This document shows positions 46,101 through 57,619 of a stretch of DNA of 64,000 nucleotides, one piece after another. The stretch is taken from assembly GCA_018105865.1 (NCBI GenBank), contig CM030865.1:5246182-5310181 (forward strand), written 5' to 3'. Both the position numbers and the translations under genes were made by a program. Every line of letters starts with the position of its first letter. Positions within the stretch are counted from its first letter, which is position 1. The notes under the pieces were generated by a model. It was not told where the DNA came from. It made no database searches and saw only the letters and a program-made list of their open reading frames with translations. Origin of the DNA: Metaphire vulgaris. Lineage: Eukaryota > Annelida > Clitellata > Crassiclitellata > Megascolecidae.

Positions 46101-47788
46101 GAGATTGATGCAAATATTTTGTCAATTAAATTTATTTTCATTAACTCTTTTGGGGCGGAAATATTTCAACGCTATGACGTTGACTTTCGCTGACAACCAC
46201 CTCAAAAGAGCTAAAATCAGTCACCTTTAGACTTATTTCTTCATTCTGCATGATAATCAGTTGCAAAAGTTTGGTGCTCTCCCTACTAGCTTTTGTCTTC
46301 ATGCATGGTTGAATGTAGAGCCATTGAGAACGAAGCACTGGACTCAACTGTGTTTGAATTCCTTATCTAAACTGATTTTGAAACCATTACAGTCCTACGG
46401 TGGCATATATTTAACATTTTTACATTTTGGTTTAGCATAATTACACCAGTATTTTAAGCAGAGTATTAACGTATTAACTGGCTGTCTATGTAAAGCTGCC
46501 AATGTTGGCTTGGCTTAACCCCTTAACTGGGGATCCCGGATATATCCATCCATTTTACATTGAGTTACAGTTAAAAAATACACGGTTAAGGGGTTAAATG
46601 TGATTTTGGCTTTTGATAGTCTGGGTTAAAGTCTTTGTCAGGTTGTCTTCCCATTGCTATGAGTCTGACACAACCCAGGTAACTAGTATGGCAGTCATAC
46701 TTGGACATGGGTTGGGTCCACCCATGGGTTGGGTCAGACATTTTTATGTTTATGGTGGGTTTGGTTGGGTCAGAAGATAAAACATGGTTTAAGAAATTAT
46801 AATATATTACGCTGGGTTAGGTCAAGTAATCCTGTTGCTTTCATGGGTTGGGTTTGAATATGATGGTTGGGTTGAGTTTGAAAAAATGGATCCATGTTGA
46901 TCTCTGGTATGGCCTGTATAATGTACCAAGCTGATAAGTTATTAGCCTATATAGGCTTCTGTGTTGCTTGTTATTTTATTTGTAATACAGGGTGGTGCAA
47001 AAAACCGGACTACCGGTATATTAAATGCAAACAGATATGTGACTAGTCCGGTTTTTTGCACCACCCTGTATATTTTTTAAAAGTCTGAATTGGCTTAACT
47101 ATATTCTGTTGCATTCAGCATTTAATCCAGGTCTGTTTTGGGAATCTTTTCAGATGGCTAAAAGTCAATTCCCCTAAATTTAACACTGGATTAATTTTTG
47201 TGCATTCTGAGATTTACTCATATCAGCTTCAGTATGACCTAGATCAGGGTTGTCCAACTGGCGGCCCGCGGGCCGGATTCGGTCCGTGGGACAGTTTCAT
47301 CCTGCCCGCCACCGAGTTTGGGAAAATAACAATTTTAGCTATTGGAACAGTTATTACTGTTATTTTTAGGACTAGGAGGTTATCAAATTGCTTACTTATC
47401 CACAAGGACATAGAACAAGAATAAATAACAATGTAAAGTGCTATATTGCATTGTGTTCTTTACCTACATTTTCAATTTACACTGTTTTATTACTTAGTCT
47501 TAGACTTATAGACTTAGTCTTAGACCAAGGTATTACCGGTACTTGTAATCATGTGCGGCCCGCGACGTTGGGTTTGTGGTCCAATGCGGCCCGCCATCTG
47601 ATTTGAGTTGGAGATCCCTGACCTAGATGAAAGAAAGTTTGATCGATGAATTAAAACGAAAACTAATTTCAGTAAAATAATTATTTTTGTGCATTATTTT
47701 CAATTTCAGTTAACTGTGATCCTAGAAGCTGTGAAATACATAGACGAACTACACTCAGCCATTGCAGATCGAGTCAAAGCTTTTCAAA
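43169..47788 (+). CDS. possible helix-loop-helix gene, first two coding exons
   Basis: Exon 43169-43306 starts at the only ATG in a frame that is open from 43,058. It encodes 46 residues with an arginine run (GRRRRLRF) and RMAVVRRMESKLKLPL, and ends phase 0 at gtaagc. Exon 47710-47788 has a strong acceptor (attttcaatttcag), begins in phase 0 with LTVILEAVKYIDELHSAI and ends phase 1 at a consensus gtaagt. The joined peptide resembles a basic or charged helix 1, a short loop and a helix 2 of the IL..V.YI..L type seen in Id/Emc and other HLH factors. That similarity is by eye and modest. The 4.4-kb intron holds a decayed repetitive ORF and two small transposons. The third exon was not found. Exon pairing could be coincidental. 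Confidence 0.45.
43690..44815 (+). pseudogene. second, more decayed copy of the same repetitive family
   Basis: Plus strand, in shifting frames: DSRLKDWNLL (about 43,970-44,000), LKAMLLHNGNKYLS (44,145-44,190), SRAGIFVGPQIKKI (44,495-44,540), and EKQDEHFHRDMLDLERRYQG (44,710-44,770). Order matches the family. Many frameshifts and stops. It lies inside the long intron of the HLH candidate in the same orientation. Confidence 0.7.
45070..45217. mobile_element. hAT-like element, CAGTGTTTAATCTAG family
   Basis: 148 bases; right end mutated to AAACCCTG. Exact 8-bp duplications gtaggggc at 45062-45069 and 45218-45225. Confidence 0.9.
45632..45773. repeat. long inverted repeat
   Basis: Arms of about 57 bases (AAATAGTTCTCACAATAGTT; complement at 45,752-45,773) nearly perfect, around a centre of two GTTCATTTAATGAAC palindromes. 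In the HLH-candidate intron; may be a miniature transposon. Confidence 0.9.
46515..46597. mobile_element. piggyBac-like miniature element, second copy
   Basis: Same ends, TTAA flanks and GGGGATCCCGGATATATC core as the copy at 32,282. Confidence 0.8.
46705..46915. mobile_element. worn copy of the GGGTTGGGTT element
   Basis: Matches 60,103-60,350 in order (TGGACATGGGTTGGGT, CATGGTTTAAGAAA, ATGGATCCATG) with more substitutions. Confidence 0.75.
46988..47068. mobile_element. 81-base mariner-like miniature
   Basis: TA-flanked (46986, 47069) with near-perfect inverted ends CAGGGTGGTGCAAAAAACCG. The ends match those of the foldback element at 17,394, so it is a deletion derivative of the same family. 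Confidence 0.88.
47245..47620. mobile_element. hAT-like element, CAGGGTTGTCCAACTGG family
   Basis: 376 bases; right end TTGGAGATCCCTG; exact duplications acctagat (47237-47244, 47621-47628). Just upstream of the second HLH-candidate exon. Confidence 0.92.
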
Positions 47789-47956
47789 GTAAGTACAGTG
47801 TTTACATTCAAGAACATAGCACACTTGCCATGAATGTCTCCATACTGTCAATTAATTTACAAATCTACCAATACAAATATCAAATTTGGTTGTGTGAGAA
47901 TTTATAATAACTTAGATGGACCCTTACCTGTTGATTTTGATTCATGCTGTAATCGG

Positions 47957-49599
47957 GGCCGGCTCGTGAGTTTCTGGCGCCCTAGGCAAGCGGGTCCATA
48001 GCCGCCCCTGACCCCGATTTTAAATATATATACAGTATAACTAAGATTACTTAATTGTTCCTGTGTCATAGATTCTGTTTAGCATTTCTGTTGTTCTATT
48101 TATACATTGCTTAAACACAGCTAGAGAGTTCCTTTATTAGCAGCATTTTATTTAACACTCTATATCTAAACAAACAGTTAATTTTTTAGCTGCTTTGTAT
48201 ATTAGTAATCCTCCTTCGTAACATCACATGACTCACATCTCACAATGTGGTCACTGTTCAATGAATGATTAAAGCTTTACGCTGTATTATAGATCACTTA
48301 AATGGCCAAGGCAGCACACATTGGCTGCAGAAAATTCTCTAGCACTATCGGCAACATCTAGTTTCACGAAGTCTTCACTTTCAATTGATATAATGGCTAT
48401 AGTGTTTTATAAGTCGTAATCGCAAGAAACTTTTCTCAAGATGCCATGCAGACAGGAATAATTGTAAACATTGTTTTCAAAGCTATTGTTGAATTTGAAA
48501 AAATTTTGCACGCACATAGCCTACATGTATGATTAATAATATTATTACTACTCGTTGTATTTTTTAATGTCTGAGTCTCTCTCTCTGGGCTTTGCGATTT
48601 GCGATACTCTGCACTGGACAGTTTTTCTCGCTGCGTGATCAAAAAATTAACTCAAGTTTCTAACTTTGTAATAAATTTAATATGCAGTAAATCCGATCTG
48701 GAGTCTGTGGTACTTGTCGGTTAATTCACCGCCAACATTGGGTAAATGTAAGGGCTTTTCAGTAAAATCACAGCCAACTTAACCCTAACCCAAACCCTAA
48801 CACTACCCCAAACCCTAAACCTAACCCTAAACCCTATAGGGGTATCTAGTGTTTACCAACAAGGTCCGGTTGCTCCGCCCACTGGTGGGCAGAAACCATA
48901 GAAACCATTGTTGTCTATTAATAAACGCCAATGGCAGAAGCAGATTTCTTGCTGGTGGGCATAGATCAGTGACCATAGAGATTGTTCTGGATACGCCTAT
49001 TGAATAAACTATTGGCGATGAATTAACCGAGAATAATCGAGTCTGTAACTGTGTCAACTGTCAAACATTTAAAGTTTAACTTTATCTTCAACAATTGCCC
49101 AGAACTTATTTACGGCGTTGCCACGATATTGTGACGTCACTGCTGTATGCGTCACTGCGTCACTGTCTGACCTTGCTATAGGATGCTTGCAGCGCGTGGT
49201 GCTGGAGGTTTTTGTTTAATTTTCTCAGTATCTAGGTCACAACATCTTCTGACTAAGTCGACAATAACACAAGATCAAAGGGGACTGCAAAGTGACGTCA
49301 CTATATTTCTAGTGACATCATTTTGCCGCACCGTTGACATTTGCCGCCCTAGGCAACCGCCTAGTTTGCCTATCCCCAGTGGCGTCGCTAGGGTTGGTGT
49401 CACCCAGTGCGGTAAAATCGTGGTGTCATCCATTTAGACTTGGGACCTCTTCTAAATCTTTCTTACTTTTCCTTCTCAAATACCATGACAAGCAAAAAAC
49501 GGTCATCCTTGTTTGGTGTAACCCCCCTAGATGCTGTCACCCGGTGCGGTCCGCACCCCCCTCTCGACGCCACTGCCTATCCCTCGAGCCGCCCCTGAC
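47957..49599. mobile_element. 1.6-kb hAT-like element, CAGGGGCGGCTCG-type ends
   Basis: Left CGGGGCCGGCTCGTGAG with GCGCCCTAGGCAAG; right CGAGCCGCCCCTG preceded by GCCGCCCTAGGCAA, which are inverted. No transposase frame seen. It holds a telomere-like CCCTAA tract at 48,780-48,836 and the nested element at 49,377. Confidence 0.6.
49377..49575. mobile_element. hAT-like element, CAGTGGCGTCGCTAGG family, nested
   Basis: 199 bases; right end CGACGCCACTG; exact duplications cctatccc (49369-49376, 49576-49583). It sits inside the right end of the larger element at 47957-49599. Confidence 0.92.
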
Positions 49600-49677
49600 T
49601 GCAGTCTTATAGTCCCAACATAACTGAAATAGATCCAATAGCCTACTATCAGATATATCATGTACATGTAGACAGTA

Positions 49678-49807
49678 GAAACAGTAAACGGATTCAAAGG
49701 CTATCTCGATAAACTAGGTTATTGAATGCAGATGGTTACATCAGTGGTTTTCACACAGGCTTACTTAGCCTCCTAAACCACTTTAAATCATATTATTATT
49801 ATTAGTA

Positions 49808-49896
<89 letters not shown>
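49678..49896 (-). repeat. inverted copy of the same repeat with (TAG)n
   Basis: Same body as 33,640, then ATTATTATTATTAG running into (TAG)n at 49,801-49,896, so the array unit has changed from TTA to TAG. Confidence 0.8.
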
Positions 49897-50130
49897 CGAA
49901 CATACACGCAGTGACACGAGCAATGTACAGTTACGGAGTAGGCTAAAAGGAGGGAGTGTTATGGGTTGAACAGCGTTGTAGGAGAAGATAGGGAGATTTG
50001 ATGTTCGGCCTAACGCAAAACTCCGAGAGCTAAGGTTATAAGTTCCAATCCGTAGTCCCAACCGCGCTGAACCGTTGGATAAAAAAATGACCCTGCCTAA
50101 CTGACCCCACCTTTTGACAGTGGCCTTTTC

Positions 50131-50642
50131 AAATTTAGACGCAGACTCAAAGAATAAGCAGGTAGGTCTGCTCAGTGTTTAATCTAGACTCCTGGGCTCC
50201 GGGGAGAAACTTACAAAGCCGGGGGAATTTGAAATTTCCGGGGGGGAATTCTGCTAGGGGCTGCTGTTAGTGCATGTAGTATGCCAAAATTTCAGGGGAA
50301 TTTGAAATTTCCGAGGGAAAGAGCAATTCCCCTCCGGAAACGGCCTAGATTAAACTCCGGGTCTGCTGCAGTACTACTATGAAAGTCCTACATAAATTCA
50401 CGAAAGTTCACATGCATATTTACTTAGCTATTTGAAGTGAATATGAACAATAATTCTAATTTATTTTATTAAATTCCTCAAATTTAAACGCAGACTCAAA
50501 GGATAAGCAGGTAGGTCTGCTGCAGTACTGCTATGGAAGTGCTACTTAAATTCACGAAAGTTCACGAACTTCACGTGCATATTTACTTAGCTATTTGAAA
50601 TGAATATGAACAATAATTCTAATTTATTTTATTAAATTCCTC
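50131..50642. repeat. tandem duplication of a 163-base segment
   Basis: 50131-50479 and 50480-50642 align from AAATTTA.ACGCAGACTC to ATTAAATTCCTC. The first copy is longer only because of the inserted hAT-like element. Confidence 0.9.
50173..50359. mobile_element. hAT-like element, CAGTGTTTAATCTAG family, with empty site next door
   Basis: 187 bases; exact duplications ggtctgct at 50165-50172 and 50360-50367. The host sequence is tandemly duplicated (50131-50479, 50480-50642), and the second copy has a single ggtctgct at 50514-50521. Confidence 0.93.
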
Positions 50643-52257
50643 GCTGGATTCGCTGAGACTTTACCTAATAATTGAGTGCCATGTTGAGCCTCACTGCCCT
50701 TTGGATGTTGACTATTGCCTGGCTGATAACACTGGTCAACAAATTTTATGCAAGTTTTTGTTTCCTCTACAAATTTTGGTGAAACTAATAGATTTTGACT
50801 TGCGAACACAAATATGTAATTAGAATTTCTGCTCACGTAAGGTTTTTGAAATCGACAATTTAGCATTTAGTATTGTAACGTCTTCTGCAACATAATCCAC
50901 AGAAGGATCTAGGCAATAATGACAATGTTGGAAAATTAGAAATGTTTGACTGTAGATTTTCGTTTGTAGTCACTGTCCTAGTGCTCGTATCATTGAAACG
51001 TAGCATAGATCAGTTAATTGTTTGCGTTTCTTGATGCTGGCAATGTTGTGAAATCTTTCACCGTGTTCATCACTGACGGCGCCGAGAACGGGAAGAAGTT
51101 GAAGTGAGAATGAAGGTCGTTTCTTCAGTGACATGTTGCATTTCATTGCCTTGTTTAGCAGATTTCCAACTTTGTTCAACATAGCGCCTTGTAGTTGGGA
51201 GGGGTTGCAACAACATCCCTGAAGGCTGTCCAGGCAACATGCTCGGCACCCCAGAAGGCCCTCAAAGTGACTGTCCTTGAGCATCTCTCGAATCTGTGGG
51301 CCAACAAAAACGCCTTCTTTTATTTTAGCATCACTGGGGGAAACCTCTGTCATTAGTATTCTTAAAGGCTTCACTTTCTTTGTTCATTCTTTGACAAAGA
51401 TTTTCATTTCTAGTTTGATGTGCAAAGGTGGGAGATTGTTCTTCGGATCAACGAGAGGATCATGTTTAACGTTCTTCTGTCCTGGATTGCGAGGTGGCCA
51501 GACCTTTTCACATAATGTGAATCTCTAGCTCAGCTGTGTCAGCAGTCTTGGTGTAGTAGCTGCAGACTGCCTGCCAACAACCTGATCTCTATTCCAGTTG
51601 TATCTCGAGTATTCTATGTGTTTCAATAGCAGCTACATGTCTCTCATATGTTTCTTCATCTAAGCATCATGTCCAATGGGTACTGAAGGGTATGAATTGC
51701 CATTGTGCAGCAAAACAGCCTTTAAACTTAACAGCGAAGAGTCAACAAAGAGTCGCCATTCGGACGGATTGTGTTTACAGCCGAAAGCAGAAAGCAATCC
51801 ATCAATGTCAATGCAAAAAGTAAGACTGTCAATTTTTTGAAGAATCGAGTCCAGTCTTCATGCCGTTTGAAATCTGAAATTTTTGTACCTGGAGAGAGCA
51901 GATTCCATCCTGCAAACCTAGATCCAAGCAATTCTGCTTGGTTTTTTGACAAATCTAAGTCACTGGCCAGATCATTGAGCTCTGAGGAGAAATCAAATGA
52001 GGATTGCTGGATGTCGATGGCTCAAATAGCTGAATCATCAACTATCTGCAGCATTTCATCTGTCTCTGCATGCTCGTCCTCGTCCTCCAGTGTCCAAAAC
52101 TCAGGGGGTTTGGAACAGGAAGACTCTCTTCGCGTGGAACTGGTCTCATTGCCGAGGCAAGGTTAGGGTACTCAATAGACTTTCTATTCTTTGAAGAAAA
52201 TCCTGTAACATTCGTCATGCAGAAATAGCAATCCGTTACATGATTATTCTGCTCCTC

Positions 52258-52357
52258 CAGGGCGCCCATCCCCTGGCTGCTGGAACCAGGTTCCCCCTTC
52301 CCTGTCCTCCCTTTCCTCTCCTGCCCCTAAACGGGGTCCGGCAGGTTTATCACACCA

Positions 52358-52412
<55 letters not shown>

Positions 52413-53338
52413 CGAAAAAGTAGCCTTATAATTCGACACTGAACATTGACAATCCCCATCCCCGCAAATTCATGGAAAAAGCCTGGGGTCCGGGGTATAA
52501 CCCCGAAAATTTTTGAAATCAATAGGTGCTCAGGTGAGTTTCAGTGCATTTTGCATTAAATCGCATACTTTTGCACCAGGATAGGTCTCATACCTTATAA
52601 TTCTTAATTTCTGGAAAATTGCAACAGCCACAAAGCACTATTAAATGTAAGTTGAAACTATGGAGAGATATCGCAGTAATTGCGCTGTCAAACTATTTAA
52701 AATTACCCAAATTATCTATTGGCAATATGACCACATCCAAATGCAAATAAAATAAATGCTACTTTTAGTATTTATTTTAAAAATTAGATTTCTCCAACAG
52801 CCACACCTACATTATTTTACATAGATGATAGAGGCATTAAAGCTGCAACAACTCAAATTGGGTAACTAGACGACAACTGACTGAAACAAGCAATTTCTAA
52901 TTATTATTAACAGTATGTAATTGCACCGTTTCACAGTTTTAAATGGATTGTAATTTGTTGATGGAGGTCTTTAATTTGGAAGGCTGCAGTAGTGGAGGGA
53001 GTTGTAGTAGTCTAATTTGGAATGCAAACTTCGAGTCTATTAGTTTGTTATGAACGATTTATATTTCACAGGAAGTTTGCACTCTTCATCATTAGAATGA
53101 CTACTTAAAAGTTACAATAATAATAACATTTTATGAATGCCTGATAATAATGAACTTGAGTTTGAATTGAGTACCGGTAATCTTATATGAAGTTACAAAA
53201 TTGCACTGCAATAAAGCCAGTAATTGCGCAGTTATTGAGGGGCCTATTGAATTAATATACTACTCTAACGTGATACCAAAACTCAGTTAGGTTTTTCAGG
53301 AAGCATTTGCTTCCTTTCCCCTTGTGTGGGCGCCCCTG
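52258..53338. mobile_element. 1.08-kb hAT-like non-autonomous element, copy 2
   Basis: Ends read CAGGGCGCCCAT and GTGGGCGCCCCTG, an inverted pair. Flanks tgctcctc (52250-52257) and gctccctc (53339-53346) are a near-match 8-bp duplication. An (ATT)n tract lies at 52,362-52,411. It interrupts the repetitive ORF at 50970-53594, and no transposase is visible. Confidence 0.75.
52362..52411. repeat. (ATT)n inside the 1.08-kb element
   Basis: Pure ATT at the same internal position as in the sister copy (37,912-37,978). Confidence 0.9.
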
Positions 53339-53759
53339 GCTCCCTCCATATCATTGGTATGGCGAATGGCATGGATGGACGCTTACCTGCAATCCAAGCT
53401 CACAGACTGGTAGCACAAGATGAACAACATATATGAGGTGCCCATACTTTGTCCTGGTCGCCAATTTTGCATCCAAAGTATAACTCATATCCTTTCTTTA
53501 TGATTGCTGTCATACTCCGCTTCTGTGATTTCAACGTAAACTCTCCACACATGTAGCAGAACGTATCACTGCTATTGCGACATTGACGTGACATTTCAGA
53601 AACTTTAATTAAATTAGTTAATATATTCAATTCACAGCCTTTAACTAAACAGTTATATCTCATCAAATAGAAAGACTGCAGCTGCTTCCTAGTGCTGCTT
53701 GGTATTTATATAGGACTGCGTAACCATAGCAACAATACATGCTAGGCATGTAGTCTTGA

Positions 53760-54117
53760 AGACAGGTTTGGGCGCGTCTGGGCACGTCTGGACATGCCTA
53801 ATTGTACTAATTTTCAAAATCCATGTAGTTAAGTGAGCCAGCAGTGCATATTACATCTGTTATGGCGGTCACATAAGATTCTTGCCTAACCTGAATACCC
53901 ATAACTCAGATAACTCTCGAAAACCACGATTTTAAAATTCTTATAATTTTAAAATTTAAAATCAGCTTTTTATCAAAAAACTTACGTGATAGAAAAATTT
54001 CAAAATTATTCCTGTAATCAGCATGACAGAATCTACCTAGAACACCAGAAATTGCACAGGAAACAAAAACCTTGTTGACCAGTGTAATGTACCTTCCCCA
54101 TAGCTATTTCAAGAAAG
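53760..54117. other. no gene seen
   Basis: AT-rich sequence between the broken repetitive ORF and a LINE tail. Confidence 0.5.
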
Positions 54118-54206
54118 GCTGAGCGCCTAAGAATAAGCAGCTACTGTTGTGCTTTTAATCAAGGCGCTATAGAAATCCACGAGATTTTACTTACTTACTT
54201 ACATGT
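54118..54206 (+). repeat. LINE-type 3' tail with TTAC repeats
   Basis: Ends GGCGCTATAGAAATCCACGA, then ATTTTACTTACTTACTTAC; see 6,785. Confidence 0.7.
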
Positions 54207-54536
54207 TGGCTTGTTGACCTATGTAGCGCCAGTATGTAGTCTATATTTAAACGTAAATAGATCAGTTAATTGTTTGGCATTGACGGGTTGGTCGGAAAGC
54301 CAAACCAAACGGTTGACCAGGACATGTCGTTTGGTCGACTTGCAATGCTGTTTGCAGAGCTAGACGGGGAGGGGGTGAACGTGGGGCGGAGACCCCCGAC
54401 TTCGAATGTGATTATTTACCTCGATATTTAATTATGGGGTTTCCGATGAATTCTTGTCGAGGTAATCGCTCGGTTCTAAGCGGGCGATTGTCAAAGAATC
54501 GCCGGAGTCTGATTGAGTCATTTGTTACCCCTTTCA

Positions 54537-54603
54537 GTGTGTCTGTCTGTCTGTCTGCCTGTCTGTGTGTGCGTATGTGTTTCACTCTGTGTGCTATTTC
54601 TCT

Positions 54604-54662
<59 letters not shown>

Positions 54663-54689
54663 GGCCTATCTATCTATCTATCTATTCTA

Positions 54690-54726
<37 letters not shown>

Positions 54727-54815
54727 TATTATATGTACAATTGTGTATATATATATATTATTTATTTATATTATACTCTGTCTGTCTGTCTGTCTGTCTG
54801 CCTGTCTGTCTGATT
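54537..54815. repeat. (GTCT)n, (TC)n, (ATCT)n, (TA)n, (GTCT)n block
   Basis: Consecutive simple arrays: GTCT at 54,539-54,565, TC at 54,605-54,662, ATCT at 54,668-54,684, TA to 54,760 and GTCT at 54,777-54,811. Not coding. Confidence 0.95.
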
Positions 54816-55099
54816 CGTGAATTGCCCATCGCTGGCGTTGAACCCCTCTAACACTTTGAAGTTTGATGTACAGAAGTATCCCCTGAGGAGTTTTGGCGTT
54901 CGATTGGTGCCTTGATTGGTACCCGATCGGACCAGTTCTCTGCCCTTTCAGGCGTTTAGTCAAACGCCGTAGAACCAAATAGCTTCACATCGCTCGAATT
55001 CTATACGCCCCCTCCACCTACCCACCCCCGCCCGAAGAGCTCTCATCCGCCTCTGCTGTCCGGCGCATTATTAATGAACGTGTATCCTTATAATTATAT

Positions 55100-55640
55100 T
55101 CGGCCCATATGTAAATTCTTCCCCTGCGGGGCCCCGTGCGGGATAAAGGTCCCATTGTCACCGGCGATTTCGCCGAGTCTCCCTCCGGCTAAACGGTGGG
55201 ATGTGAGAATCGGTGGGCGAGGGCGACACGCCGTGGCTCTGTTGGCTTCACCTGGCGCGAGTGGGGGGTAGAAGGCAGGAGGGTGCAAATTACTCACCCC
55301 TGTATACCAGTCGACATAAAGAGAAGCGTTACGTTCTCGTCTATATTGATATGCCCTCTGCGGGGTATTGTGAAGTTTAGCATCTGTTTCCAGTTTTGTT
55401 CAGTTCTTGTGTTCTTGTTCTTGCAGGTCGGCAATTATCATTCCAAGACCGGAAGCCGGCGGCGGCGGGAGGCGGAAGTGACGTCATCGGGATTACGGGC
55501 GAGGGTCGTTTATCGCCCGGGCGAGGAGCTGGTCCTTCTATGTCCGGCAGCCGTTCACATCCGTTTCCGGATAAATTCGCCCAGTTTTCGGTTACCAAGG
55601 GAACCAGTTATGACCGACGTTCAGTCAATAATTCTCGCGA
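55100..55640. other. CpG-rich block, possible promoter or exon
   Basis: Many CpG dinucleotides, a CRE-type TGACGTCA at 55,479-55,486 and an acceptor-like TTGTTCTTGCAG at 55,416-55,427. A 164-codon frame crosses it but has no recognisable domain. It stands out from AT-rich surroundings; function unknown. Confidence 0.35.
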
Positions 55641-55751
55641 ACCATTTAAAAATAACAGAGGACCATCATCATCATCAAACTGTTTTTTAACTCCAGCAAG
55701 CACCTCGAAATGACATTATGTTAATAAAATGGTCTTTTTGTGTAAAATAAG

Positions 55752-55752
55752 G

Positions 55753-55819
<67 letters not shown>
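55752..55819. repeat. (TA)n microsatellite
   Basis: About 34 TA units. A shorter run is at 26,250-26,287. Confidence 0.95.
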
Positions 55820-55823
<4 letters not shown>

Positions 55824-57138
55824 CTCCGATGTAAATGTTCACAACAATCATTTTGTTATTAAATAATTTTATTGTTCAAACGCCGGATTTGTTTAATTAT
55901 TTGGCGATTCTTGTTTCAAAAGTGCAACATTGTTTGTGACCGAAATTTCGAAGAGTAGGGTCCAGGTCTACACCAGCGGGTCTCAGACTTTTTAGGATTT
56001 CTTGTTTGGTGGTCCCTTAGAAATTTTTTGTGATGGCTTGCCGACCTTATAAACAGTGGCGTAGCGAGGCAAAGTGCCGCCTGGGGCGAAAAAGGCGCTC
56101 CCTTCGAAAAAATCTGGCAACCAAAAAAGGCCATCACACTTCCTAAAATTCTTGACAAACAAAAAACCTATTGAGTGCCTGGCCCTCCTGTTGGGACCCT
56201 ATACTTAATGCTGCATATTCAGATGGTTGGCCCCCCATGATTAGAAGTTGCCACCCCAACGCCCCCCCCCCCACTTGCCAAATCCTAGAGCCGCCACTGT
56301 GTATGGCCTCGGCAAGCAGCGACGCAGTTGGCTTACGCCATTATGGTAATGGTATGTTCAGGTGATGGTAATATAAGTATGGTATATAAGATGGTATATA
56401 AGCACCCTTTTGCTTCTTCACTGACTGGGTGAACGCCCGGGATCGAGGTGTGAACCCCAGATATGCAGGGCTGGAAAATGTGGTTTTAAAAACCTAGGTT
56501 TTTTAGAATCCGAAAAGTCAAATGTTTTGTTTAGTTTTTTTCTGTTAATAAAATAAATAAAAACTCATATTTAATGTCTTAAGTTTCTTACTCTTTGCAT
56601 ACAGAGAAACACAGCATCTGTTGTAAGAATATAGAGAGCGGTTTGTAGGCTTTGACATATGACAAGAACATAGAAAAAGGTTAATAGGGTCTGGGTGTTG
56701 ACTGCCAAACGAAGGTATTTCCAGCCACGATAGCATGTGCAGCTAAACCATTGGACATCATGCCGCCTATACATAGGCCTACATATATTTACAGTTGGTC
56801 GTTAGGTAGGCTTCGTGGAAGAGAAGTCAGGTTGACGATTGGTTCCACGATATGGAGACTGTACGTGTACGGTGTATTAGCGCTGTGAACCAATGATGGT
56901 TAGCGAGTTGGTCCTAGGTGTGGACTTCAAACTTCAAGACCGCGGCAGAATCTTTTCGACAGTTTCTATTCCACGCACACTCGAAATGGAAATATGAACA
57001 TAGCCTACTTTGCTTCAGAGGTATCCTTAGACATAGACCTATATATGGACCTACCGGTACATTGGCACGATGTCACTGAATCATAAAAAGGAACTGACAT
57101 TTATTTCCATCTCGATTTTTTGCCCTTTTCGTCTCTGT

Positions 57139-57312
57139 CAGTGGCGTAGCCAGGATTCCCGGAAGGGGGTTGAAAAATTTCGTCGATGACCGCCAAGGGG
57201 GATTTTCACCCCAAAAACCGCCTAAAAATTGCATGGAAAATTGGAAATCAAAAAAATTTTTCGCCGTCCAAGGGGGTTTAACCCCCAAACACCCCCCGTG
57301 GCTACGCCACTG
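57139..57312. mobile_element. hAT-like element, CAGTGGCGTAGCCAGG family
   Basis: 174 bases; right end GTGGCTACGCCACTG; exact duplications gtctctgt (57131-57138, 57313-57320). Confidence 0.93.
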
Positions 57313-57619
57313 GTCTCTGTACGTCTTCATTTGCGTTGCGTACAAATTTCTTAAAGTCGTAAGTAAAGCTTTTTAATGTTCTCTGCAAATTCTTGGTGCT
57401 TGCAAAAATATGTAGGCCAGACTTAATTGAAACGCATTTTAAAAGTTCATATCAATGTTAATCAATAATACTATAATGAATAAATGATTAAATCCAATGC
57501 GATTTTATCTTGTTTCATAGCACCTAAATGACATAACATTAATTCTACATTTTCCCAACAATATTTTAACACTATTTTTACTTTTCTTTTAATCATGTCG
57601 TCTACTCCGATAATTAATC

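Larger units (their letters stand above)
50970..53594 (-). pseudogene. broken copy of a repetitive protein-coding family, split by a 1.08-kb insertion
   Basis: Minus strand, N to C: MSRQCRNSS with FCYMCG and GDQDKVWAPH (53,594-53,400); an in-frame stop after SCATSL; PSMPFAIPMIWREP up to 53,345; then a hAT-like insertion (52258-53338); then NHVTDCYFC, YPNLASAMRPVP (52,255-52,100); KNQAELLGSRFAGWNLL (51,950-51,900); KEGVFVGPQI (51,330-51,290); CNMSLK and GAVSDEHGERFH (51,150-51,040). These motifs belong to a widespread, high-copy metazoan protein family that I know only as uncharacterised; its spread suggests a transposon origin. Several frameshifts and stops make it non-functional. Confidence 0.75.

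Noticed and set aside
55196..55690. 164-codon open frame
   Set aside because: Crosses a likely acceptor site and ends in a His run from a CAT repeat; no recognisable domain.
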